A stretch of DNA of 5,369 bases, from the NCBI GenBank assembly GCA_030691295.1, contig JAUYEQ010000124.1, forward strand, positions 1 through 5,369. Direction: 5' to 3'. Positions 1 through 5,369 of the stretch are shown here, in pieces (position 1 is the first letter of the stretch; every line of letters starts with the position of its first letter). The notes below the pieces were generated by a model, which did no database searches, was not told where the DNA came from, and saw only the letters and a list, made by a program, of their open reading frames with translations. The DNA comes from Bacteroidota bacterium (GTDB lineage Bacteria; Bacteroidota; Bacteroidia; Bacteroidales; Prolixibacteraceae). The position numbers and the translations under genes are program-made.

Positions 1-12
1 CGTTTCTCTTTT

Positions 13-282
13 CTATGTAATGTTTGGTTTCATACCAGCAGAGATTGAATTCCAACCGACGTTATAGCTAAATCCAGTATTCCATGCACCCATCAAAGTG
101 TTGGTTTCATCCTGAACCTGAGTAGCAGCCCAGCGGTCAAAATCGCTGGCATAATAAGAAGCAGTTTCTTCTTCAATTAAAGCAATAATTGCTGCTTTTT
201 CTTTTTCAATGTCAATTTTTCCCTGACAGAAAACGCCTAATGGCAATAAAATCGCAATTAAAAATGATAAATAATTTTTCAT
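13..282 (-). CDS. Secreted NTF2/SnoaL-like protein, apparently cut short by a TAG stop
   Basis: Predicted 89-residue exported protein of unknown role. Residues 1-19 form a signal peptide: a lysine near the start, a hydrophobic core (FLIAILLPLGV) and likely cleavage after VFC, leaving an N-terminal Gln. The mature part starts with a helix (EKAAIIALIEEETASYYASD) followed by DFDRWAATQV and a Gly/Trp-rich stretch (MGAWNTGFSYNVGWNSI). This is the usual opening of NTF2/SnoaL/DUF4440-like proteins, whose domains are normally about 110-130 residues; only about 70 mature residues are present. The TAG at 13-15 falls just after SAGMKPNIT, and the frame stays open beyond it (Lys-Arg-Glu-Thr) to the window edge, so a premature stop or a base error is likely. 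The start at 282 is preferred because it begins the signal peptide directly; ATG at 288 (Met-Val-Met) is possible. It lies 121 bases downstream of the hybrid regulator on the same strand. The family call rests on pattern only. Confidence 0.58.
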   Translation of the reverse strand: MKNYLSFLIAILLPLGVFCQGKIDIEKEKAAIIALIEEETASYYASDFDRWAATQVQDETNTLMGAWNTGFSYNVGWNSISAGMKPNIT

Positions 283-334
283 AACCATTGGTTTTAAATT
301 AAATAAAAGGTAAAATTTCTGACTAAAGTTAAAG

Positions 335-359
335 CAGCAAAAAAGGCAAAGTTTTGCTG
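335..359. repeat. 8-bp inverted repeat between the regulator gene and the secreted-protein gene
   Basis: The arms CAGCAAAA (335-342) and TTTTGCTG (352-359) are perfectly complementary and enclose a 9-base loop. The element sits 45 bases past the stop codon of the minus-strand regulator gene and about 50 bases before the next minus-strand start. It could be a weak transcription stop or an mRNA structure. Neither side is followed by a strong T tract (on the minus strand only a short CTTT follows), and four of the eight pairs are A-T, so a strong intrinsic terminator is doubtful. Confidence 0.4.
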
Positions 360-403
360 TGCGTCCCAATTATTTTACTGGCAATCAGATTACTGCAAGT
401 TAG

Positions 404-2566
404 TTAGTTCCTGAATTCCTTAGGACTTTTGCCAAATTGGTGGGTGAATTCGCGGCTGAAATAGGATAGATTTTTAAACCCGGAAGCAAAGGCTACTTCC
501 GTAACATTCATTTTGGTAGTAGATAACAATGATTTCGATTTGAACAGTCGCAACAATTTAAAATAATCTGCAATTGACTGGTTACTAACCGACTTAAATT
601 TCCGGTAAAGCTGGGTGCGGCTTACAGCCAGTTCGCGGCAAAGTTGAGTAATGCCAAATTCATCGTCATCGAGGTTGGCCTCCAACACATGCCTAACTTT
701 TTCCATAAACGCATCTTCAATTTTATATCCATTTTCAGGCAGAGGCGGAAATTTATCGGGCGAAGCATATCTCTCATGTAATTTTTTACGGATTCCTATC
801 AGGTTTTTCAAAACAATGTGCAATTCTTTTTCGTCGAAAGGCTTGGCCAGGTATGCATCTGCGCCGCTTTCAAGCCCCGAAAGCCGCGAAGCCACATCAG
901 CTTTGGCAGTTAGTATCACTACCGGAATATGGCTTGTCCGGATATCGTTTTTCAGCTTTCCCAACAATTCAATCCCATCCATTTCGGGCATCATCACATC
1001 GCTCAAAACAATGTCAGGAATCAGGTTCAGCGCTCTTTCAAATCCTGACTTTCCATTTTCGGCCCATTCAATCCGGTATTCATTTTTCAGGATAACAGTT
1101 AAATAATCAGCAACATCTCGGCTATCTTCAACAATCAGTAAAACCGGTAATGTATTGTCGGTTGCCTGAACCGGATGCTTTTCATGGGTGGAATTTTTTT
1201 TGATCTCCGAAGGAGTTTTAAACGGTGTTATTCCTGAAAGTTCTTCCAAAGCAGCATCGCGCGTTACCGGGAGACTGACAAAAATGGTCGTTCCCTTGCC
1301 GGGCAGGCTTTCAGCTGAAATTGTTCCTCCGAGCAATCCGGTCAGTTCTTTTGACAAGGCAAGTCCAAGCCCGGTTCCGTCAGGGTTTCCCGAATTATTT
1401 TCAACCTTATAAAAGCGGTCGAAAATATGAGGCAAATGATCAGAATTAATCCCGATACCATTGTCTTCAACCCGGAGAGTGAACATTTTTTTTGCTTCAT
1501 CAGGAAAAGCTACAACTGACACGAGTCCGCCTTCAGGAGTAAATTTTAATGCGTTTGAAATTAAATTTGATAATATGTGGAGCAATTTATCGGCATCAAA
1601 ATCCATCATAAATTTTTCTCCTGAAGTTTCGGCAACAAGCCTGATTCTGCGGCTATCGGCTACCGACCTGAAAAGCCCGGCGATATAACCAATGTATGCA
1701 CAAATGTCGCTCTGAACCCTGTGGACTGGCATTACACCTGTTTCAATTTTCGACAGGTCGAGCATTTGGTTCACCAGACTGAGCAAAATATGACTGTTGT
1801 TCCTGATCTTTTGAGTGCCTTCTCCAAGCCATTCCTCCGGATTCTTTTCAATCAGCTCGGTCATACCCTGTATCACAGTCAGCGGGGTGCGAAACTCGTG
1901 GGTAATGTTGGTGAACAGTTTATTTTTGGCTTCATTCAATTCTTTCAGTTTATCCGCCTCAAGTTTTTCGACGTGCGATTGTTGTGAGAAAAAACTAATG
2001 GTCAGGTAAAATATCAGGAGCGACATCGACAAGGTATTCATCACAAAAACGATGGCATTTATTCTTGGGGTAATTTCCTTCGGAACGGTCAACCAGGGAA
2101 CCAGCAGACCCGAAAGTACGACAATGATGGTAAAAATTAAAAACAGGAAAGCGGTAATCTTCTTGTTTTGAAGCGGAACCGACGAAAGAACAAAGGCAAG
2201 ACAGGCAAAGATTAGTCCGCAGGAAGTAGCAATTCCTCCCAATTTCAGGATAGTATAAAATGTTAGTAGCAGCAAGACAGTTAAATAGGACACAAAATAA
2301 AGATTAAAACCTCGTATTAACTTTGGAGCCACAAAAAGTGTAAATCCAATAATAATCAGCAATTTGTAGCCATAATTAATTAATAAATGAAGCGATTGAG
2401 GAGCAAAAATGAGGAAAGCTGCAGTATGCAGAATGACATGAACCTGTCCGAAAACGGTAGCAATCCACATGGTTTTGCGAATATTGAGTGTCTTTTGGTC
2501 GCAGCCAGGAAAGCTAACTAACCGCTCAGCCCATAAATCAAGTTTTTGAAACCGAGTTGTTTCCAT
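404..2566 (-). CDS. Hybrid two-component regulator: 6-TM sensor, histidine kinase, receiver, AraC-type HTH
   Basis: One-chain signalling protein of 720 residues that should sense a signal at or in the inner membrane, autophosphorylate, pass phosphate to its own receiver and control transcription. Six hydrophobic helices lie at about 33-55, 59-80, 88-107, 111-131, 137-158 and 168-193. A short coiled linker (195-215) leads to HisKA with the H-box ITHEFRTPL (His223). The ATPase domain has the N-box NLISNALKFTPEGG (333-346), DNGIG (368-372) and GTGLGL (397-402). The receiver (about 475-590) has acidic Glu480/Asp481, phospho-acceptor Asp523 in LSDVMMPEMDG, Thr553 and Lys575. The C-terminal AraC/XylS domain (about 635-720) has both HTH units and ends SREFTHQFGKSPKEFRN. 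All catalytic residues are intact. Unlike the classic Bacteroides hybrid regulators, it has no large periplasmic Reg_prop/Y_Y_Y sensor. It is divergent from the TSUP permease gene. The ATG at 2566 follows an A-rich leader (AATAAAAG). The signal is not predictable. Confidence 0.96.
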   Translation of the reverse strand: METTRFQKLDLWAERLVSFPGCDQKTLNIRKTMWIATVFGQVHVILHTAAFLIFAPQSLHLLINYGYKLLIIIGFTLFVAPKLIRGFNLYFVSYLTVLLLLTFYTILKLGGIATSCGLIFACLAFVLSSVPLQNKKITAFLFLIFTIIVVLSGLLVPWLTVPKEITPRINAIVFVMNTLSMSLLIFYLTISFFSQQSHVEKLEADKLKELNEAKNKLFTNITHEFRTPLTVIQGMTELIEKNPEEWLGEGTQKIRNNSHILLSLVNQMLDLSKIETGVMPVHRVQSDICAYIGYIAGLFRSVADSRRIRLVAETSGEKFMMDFDADKLLHILSNLISNALKFTPEGGLVSVVAFPDEAKKMFTLRVEDNGIGINSDHLPHIFDRFYKVENNSGNPDGTGLGLALSKELTGLLGGTISAESLPGKGTTIFVSLPVTRDAALEELSGITPFKTPSEIKKNSTHEKHPVQATDNTLPVLLIVEDSRDVADYLTVILKNEYRIEWAENGKSGFERALNLIPDIVLSDVMMPEMDGIELLGKLKNDIRTSHIPVVILTAKADVASRLSGLESGADAYLAKPFDEKELHIVLKNLIGIRKKLHERYASPDKFPPLPENGYKIEDAFMEKVRHVLEANLDDDEFGITQLCRELAVSRTQLYRKFKSVSNQSIADYFKLLRLFKSKSLLSTTKMNVTEVAFASGFKNLSYFSREFTHQFGKSPKEFRN

Positions 2567-2598
2567 CGCAAACTTTTATTTCAGGATGAAGATAAAGT

Positions 2599-2614
2599 TA
2601 CAAAATACTTTGTA
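2599..2614. repeat. Short hyphenated palindrome upstream of the hybrid regulator
   Basis: TACAAA (2599-2604) and TTTGTA (2609-2614) are perfect inverted arms around a 4-base spacer. The element is 33 bases upstream of the regulator ATG, inside the region shared with the divergent permease gene. It overlaps a TATTTTG string on the minus strand that is one base short of the Bacteroidota -7 element TAnnTTTG and has no well-placed -33 partner. It may be an operator or part of the regulator's promoter. In AT-rich DNA, 6-bp arms arise easily by chance. Confidence 0.3.
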
Positions 2615-2672
2615 CTCAACCATCAGTTATTGTGAGCTAAATTTACTGAAAAACAGCCTCTTCGAAAAAGAT

Positions 2673-2704
2673 TTTGCCATTCTCCGTTGCTTTTTTCATC
2701 TTTG
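2673..2704 (+). promoter_or_regulatory. Candidate Bacteroidota-type promoter for the TSUP permease gene
   Basis: TTTG at 2673-2676 is followed after 20 bases by CATCTTTG at 2697-2704. This fits the Bacteroidota pattern (-33 TTTG, about 19-21 bases, -7 TAnnTTTG) with a single mismatch, C for T at the first base of the -7 box. Transcription would start a few bases downstream, giving a leader of roughly 10-20 bases before the ATG at 2726. The leader is A-rich (AATCAAAAAAACACA) with no Shine-Dalgarno site, as is usual in this phylum. Confidence 0.5.
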
Positions 2705-2725
2705 CATTTCAATCAAAAAAACACA

Positions 2726-3490
2726 ATGTCCCTTTTCAACGAAGTTTTGATTTTCATGGCAGCACTGGCCGCTGGTTTTATCAATGCCATTGCAGGTGGG
2801 GGAACGCTGGTTAGCTTTCCGGTTCTGCTGGCAATAGGAATTCCGCCGGTAGTTGCAAATGTTACCAATACCGTTGCCCTTGTGCCCGGAACCATTGGCG
2901 GAATGTGGGCGCAGCGCGATTTTTTCCAATCGCAATACAAACGTTTGCTTAAATTATTGCCGGTTGACAGTGTTGGTGGTGTAGCCGGTGGTCTGCTTCT
3001 CATCAATACCAGCGAAAGTTCCTTCCGATGTGTTATTCCATATCTTATTTTGCTGGCAACTTTGTTGTTGGCTGTTCAGGTTCCGGTTAAAAATTGGGTG
3101 GTTGCACGCATGGTGAATGTGCATCATGAAAAACACAGTCCGTTTTTTATGATGACAATGGTTTTTCTGGCAGCCATTTACGGTGGTTATTTCGGTGCAG
3201 GTCTGGGTGTTATACTGATGGCTGTACTGGGTTTGGTTACCGATGATTCGCTTACGCGGTTGAATTTTCTGAAACAGGCGCTTGGATTTGCCATCAACCT
3301 GGCTGCTGCCATTTATTTTGTCTTCTCCGGAAAAGTAGATTGGTGGATCGCTTTTGTGATGGCATTTGGCTCAATTCTGGGCGGATTGCTGGGGGGAAAA
3401 CTAGCCGGAAGAATAAAACCTGAAATGTTGCGCTGGATAGTAGTTTCTGCCGGCTTGATTGCGGCTACGGTTTATTTTATCAAAGAATAG
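2726..3490 (+). CDS. TauE/SafE-type (TSUP family) membrane permease
   Basis: Integral inner-membrane transporter of 254 residues, a normal length for the TSUP/TauE-SafE family. Known members move small anions of sulfur and organic metabolism, such as sulfite, sulfoacetate or taurine breakdown products; the substrate here cannot be read from sequence. The family's internal duplication is visible. The first half has AGFINAIAGGGTLVSFPVLL (16-35) followed by GIPPVVANVTNTVALVPG (38-55). The second half has YGGYFGAGLGVILMAVLGL (152-170) followed by LNFLKQALGFAINLAAAIYF (179-198). About seven to eight hydrophobic helices are expected, including 105-120, 139-157, 206-224 and 236-252. The ATG at 2726 is chosen because it begins the first membrane segment; the frame is open back to a TTG at 2687, but that extension would overlap the candidate promoter. 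It is divergent from the hybrid regulator, a plausible controller, and its stop lies one base from that of the convergent PepSY-TM gene. Confidence 0.95.
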   Translation: MSLFNEVLIFMAALAAGFINAIAGGGTLVSFPVLLAIGIPPVVANVTNTVALVPGTIGGMWAQRDFFQSQYKRLLKLLPVDSVGGVAGGLLLINTSESSFRCVIPYLILLATLLLAVQVPVKNWVVARMVNVHHEKHSPFFMMTMVFLAAIYGGYFGAGLGVILMAVLGLVTDDSLTRLNFLKQALGFAINLAAAIYFVFSGKVDWWIAFVMAFGSILGGLLGGKLAGRIKPEMLRWIVVSAGLIAATVYFIKE

Positions 3491-3491
3491 A

Positions 3492-4196
3492 TCACAATTT
3501 TTTTGCTCCGGTTTTTTTCCTGAAAGCAAACCAGCATCCGGTCAAAGTAAGCAGTAGCATTTGTATCCCACTGAAGGCAATCCAATATGGCACCAATGTT
3601 TTCCCAACAATGGCTTCTCCGGTATGTAAATCAATCACCAGTTTGTGGAGGGTTTGCGGTTGCTTTTGCTTTGATCCGTCCAGTTTTGATATAATATCGC
3701 CAGCCAACGGATTACTTTTCACTTCCTTTCCGTTTCTGTCGAGCTGTATAATTCCCTTCTTCCCGGCGCTTACCAACAGTTGGTTATTTAACTGACTGAC
3801 ATGAAATACATCCTGATCGATTAAACGGACAATTGTGCTGCCGGCCAATCTCCACAAACCTTGTTTGCTGGAAATGTACAGCGTATCGTTTACCAGCAGC
3901 AACGAACGAACATCATTTCCGGCCAATTCAGGAACAAAACTGACCCGAATCCCCTCAATAATAAAAAGTCCGTTTTTGGAACCAATATATTGCCGGTCGG
4001 CAGCTACAACCATCGACTTTATTTCAATTTCAGAATAGGTATCAGTTGTAAATGGCAGATTAATTTTAACCCGATCCATGTGCAAAAAACCATCCAATGC
4101 CAATAATATGGCAGTTATGCTGATCAGAAAAGCAGGAAAAAGGAAAAGGATTCCCGGCCATTTGTGCCAGGCTCTTATTTGTTTGTAAGTGAACAT
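3492..4196 (-). CDS. PepSY-TM-like inner-membrane protein with a propeller-like periplasmic domain
   Basis: Protein of 234 residues with two membrane helices, about 15-36 and 203-225, and a lysine-rich C-terminal tail (RKKTGAKKL) suggesting both ends are cytoplasmic. The ends resemble PepSY-associated TM proteins: RAWHKWPGILFLFPAFLISI before and in helix 1, and LHKLVIDLHTGEAIVGK (183-199) followed by SGIQMLLLTLTGCWFAF. The HTG motif and TLTG helix are typical of this group, often found beside TonB-dependent metal or siderophore receptors. No PepSY domain is seen between the helices. Instead there are three related units near 62-80, 98-118 and 132-152, each a strand, a polar turn, YIgSKnGL-like residues and another strand, like propeller blades. 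The gene starts 13 bases after the receptor stop, so the two are likely co-transcribed and this protein may support receptor-linked uptake or ferric reduction at the inner membrane (inference). Confidence 0.8.
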   Translation of the reverse strand: MFTYKQIRAWHKWPGILFLFPAFLISITAILLALDGFLHMDRVKINLPFTTDTYSEIEIKSMVVAADRQYIGSKNGLFIIEGIRVSFVPELAGNDVRSLLLVNDTLYISSKQGLWRLAGSTIVRLIDQDVFHVSQLNNQLLVSAGKKGIIQLDRNGKEVKSNPLAGDIISKLDGSKQKQPQTLHKLVIDLHTGEAIVGKTLVPYWIAFSGIQMLLLTLTGCWFAFRKKTGAKKL

Positions 4197-4209
4197 CGTT
4201 ATCGAAGTT

Positions 4210-5109
4210 TTAGAATTTACAGTTTAGCCCCACTAAAAACATTTGTCCCAAACCGTATTCAGTTTCGTTGGTAACCGATTTGTCCGTTTTCTCGGTTTTC
4301 ACTTTCGAAAGACTGTCAAATACATCTGTCATGCGGAAAGTAAATGCACCGTTGGTAAGTATCCTTTTTTCTACCCCGAAGTCGGCAAACCAGATGGTGC
4401 TTTCCTTCTTTGTATTCGAAATTTTTGGGCCGACAGCATTTCCGGACAACTGCACCGACCATCCATTTGGGAACGTGAAATCGGTGATGGCTTTTGCCGA
4501 CCATTTGTACTGATCGGCCAGCGCATCGCCCCGATAGTCGCCGCTGGTAATTTCAGATTCGAACTGTGAAAAGCTGGCGGTGAGCTGCCAGAAATCGAAA
4601 GGGTTCAGGGTTGACATAAGCGCATAACCAGCCACATAAGCGCGACCTGCATTTTGAGGTTGCTCGGTTACAATGTTATTTTCGTCTTCAGTAATTGTTT
4701 TCTGAATTACATCGGTTATGTCGCGGTAAAACAGGTTGGCTCCCACATTAAACTTATCGAAGTTCTTCAGGTAACCTACTTCGTACGCCCATGCTTTTTC
4801 CGGTTTTAGCGCTGGATTTCCTTTCGAAATTTTGGTTGGTTCTTTCTGTTCGGTAAATGGGTTGAGGTCTTTAAAACCAGGGCGGCGTATGCGGCGGCCA
4901 AAGTTCAGTGTAATGTATTGGGTTTTGTCGATATTAAAAGTAGCTGATGCCGACGGTAACAACAGACCGTATGATTTATCACCTTCCAACGAAGTGGTTT
5001 CGGCATTTCCAACTGTTTGAGTCGTTTCAAAGCGCAAACCTGTCTTTAGTTTTAAAAAGCGCACATTATATTCGTCGGAAACATAGAAAGCATGGGTGGT
5101 TTCGGTCAC
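4210..5109 (-). CDS. TonB-dependent receptor, C-terminal beta-barrel (downstream piece of a frameshifted gene)
   Basis: C-terminal part of an outer-membrane receptor of the OMP_b-brl/TonB-dependent type, which imports substrates too large for porins using TonB energy. Homology-like sequence actually begins in this frame at codon 5151-5149 (YFLDEIEQWIRQFKVTETTH), upstream of the GTG at 5109, so 5109 is not a true start. Barrel signatures are RRIRRPGFKDLNPF and ISKGNPALKPEKAWAYEVGY, close to the conserved R-R-P-x-x-x-D-L-N-P-F and G-N-P-x-L-K-P-E patterns of these receptors. Alternating aromatic/polar strands follow, and the chain ends in GLNCKF; a terminal Phe is the usual recognition signal for outer-membrane assembly. 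The end of the gene is intact, and the PepSY-TM-like gene follows after 13 bases. The substrate is unknown: the plug domain and any carboxypeptidase-like N-terminal domain lie outside the window. Confidence 0.88.
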   Translation of the reverse strand: MTETTHAFYVSDEYNVRFLKLKTGLRFETTQTVGNAETTSLEGDKSYGLLLPSASATFNIDKTQYITLNFGRRIRRPGFKDLNPFTEQKEPTKISKGNPALKPEKAWAYEVGYLKNFDKFNVGANLFYRDITDVIQKTITEDENNIVTEQPQNAGRAYVAGYALMSTLNPFDFWQLTASFSQFESEITSGDYRGDALADQYKWSAKAITDFTFPNGWSVQLSGNAVGPKISNTKKESTIWFADFGVEKRILTNGAFTFRMTDVFDSLSKVKTEKTDKSVTNETEYGLGQMFLVGLNCKF

Positions 5110-5369
5110 TTTAAATTGTCGAATCCATTGCTCGATTTCGTCCAGGAAGTATCTTTATAACTGAACTTGTCGGTGGTATTGTTAAAAGTACGGTTGTCTA
5201 ATTCTCCCGAATAGCCAAAAGTGAGGAGATTTTTTGCCAGTTTTAACTTTGTGATATTGACGTTCCAAAGCAGTTTTTCTCCTTTTTGCATTTCATTTTT
5301 ATTTTCCAAAGCAGGTTGAAAGTTGGCCCATTTCCCAGCTTGTGTGAACACATAAGTGGCTTTCTCTTC
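5106..5369 (-). CDS. TonB-dependent receptor, upstream piece of the frameshifted gene (runs off the window)
   Basis: Barrel segment of the same receptor. The frame is open to the right edge of the window (it reads Glu-Glu-Lys-Ala-Thr-Tyr before the GTG at 5351), so the true start lies beyond it. Strand-like stretches are visible, such as KLLWNVNITKLKLAKNLLTF and GYSGELDNRTFNNTTDKFSY. After Lys-Asp (codon 5153-5151) this frame gives a tail, TSWTKSSNGFDNLK, unlike a barrel strand, and stops at TGA 5106-5108. Joining Asp at 5151 to the other frame restores KDYFLDEIEQWIRQF. With the repair, 386 residues of receptor are visible in the window. Confidence 0.82.
   Translation of the reverse strand, partial: EEKATYVFTQAGKWANFQPALENKNEMQKGEKLLWNVNITKLKLAKNLLTFGYSGELDNRTFNNTTDKFSYKDTSWTKSSNGFDNLK
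5149..5153 (-). other. Apparent one-base deletion in the TonB-dependent receptor gene
   Basis: On the minus strand the upstream frame reads AAA-GAT and the downstream frame reads TAC-TTC, sharing the T at 5151. Adding one T (GAT-TAC) fuses the two frames into continuous barrel-like protein. The join must lie between 5154, where the downstream frame first opens after a TAA at 5157-5155, and 5106, where the upstream frame stops. There is no slippery heptamer such as XXXYYYZ, so programmed -1 frameshifting is unlikely. A sequencing or assembly error, or a recent inactivating mutation, fits better. Confidence 0.8.

Noticed and set aside
220..282. Lipoprotein signal for the secreted NTF2-like protein, because of Cys19.
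   Set aside because: The residues before the Cys are Gly-Val-Phe; a lipobox needs a small residue (Gly, Ala or Ser) just before the Cys. A signal peptidase I site before Gln20 fits better.
651..1106. Plus-strand open frame of 151 codons inside the hybrid regulator gene.
   Set aside because: It is opposite intact receiver and HTH coding sequence, shows no recognisable domain, and is Ser/Phe-rich as expected of an antisense shadow.
2567..2640. Promoter for the hybrid regulator on the minus strand (TATTTTG near 2601-2607).
   Set aside because: The string is one base short of TAnnTTTG and has no TTG at the right distance upstream, so I do not call it a promoter.
2687..2725. Earlier TTG start adding 13 residues to the permease.
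   Set aside because: The extension has no family-like sequence and overlaps the candidate -7 promoter element; the ATG at 2726 directly precedes the first membrane helix.
5106..5109. GTGA overlap of a start and a stop codon between the two receptor pieces, as in translational coupling of two genes.
   Set aside because: Both pieces are parts of one beta-barrel, and receptor-like sequence continues upstream of the GTG in the downstream frame to 5151. The overlap comes from the frameshift.
5140..5160. Programmed -1 ribosomal frameshift in the receptor.
   Set aside because: The direction would fit, but there is no slippery heptamer at the junction (TTATAAAGATAC) and no obvious downstream structure. 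Frameshifting in this receptor class is not something I know of.

Overview
The window looks like chromosomal DNA from a Bacteroidota bacterium. The evidence is a hybrid two-component regulator (histidine kinase, receiver and AraC-type DNA-binding domain in one chain), a SusC/FecA-like TonB-dependent receptor of the OMP_b-brl type, A-rich leaders without a Shine-Dalgarno site, and a candidate promoter of the TTTG-N20-xAnnTTTG kind. A Bacteroidales/Marinilabiliales-like host is a guess from protein style, not something the sequence proves. There are no RNA genes, CRISPR arrays, insertion sequences or attachment sites that I can support.

Layout from left to right. (1) 13-282, minus: a short secreted protein resembling the first half of an NTF2/SnoaL-like domain, ended by a TAG at the window edge that looks premature. 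(2) 283-403: a 121-base gap holding an 8-bp inverted repeat. (3) 404-2566, minus: a 720-residue one-chain two-component regulator with six predicted membrane helices. (4) 2567-2725: a divergent intergenic region with a candidate promoter for the rightward gene and a small palindrome near the regulator start. (5) 2726-3490, plus: a TauE/SafE-type (TSUP) permease. (6) 3492-4196, minus: a two-helix PepSY-TM-like inner-membrane protein whose periplasmic part carries three propeller-like repeats. (7) 4210-5369, minus: the C-terminal beta-barrel of a TonB-dependent receptor, running off the right edge and broken by an apparent one-base deletion at about 5151.

Two functional groups are plausible. 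The receptor and the PepSY-TM-like protein are 13 bases apart in the same direction and probably form an outer-membrane/inner-membrane uptake operon; iron or another metal chelate is the usual cargo for such pairs, but the substrate is not visible here. The hybrid regulator and the TSUP permease are divergently transcribed from a shared 159-base region, so the regulator may control the permease (inference). The permease and PepSY-TM genes converge with one base between their stop codons.

I found no clear new multi-gene system. The best leads are the unusual periplasmic domain of the PepSY-TM-like protein, the regulator-permease divergent pair, and two apparent gene breaks that are either real pseudogenisation or sequence errors.
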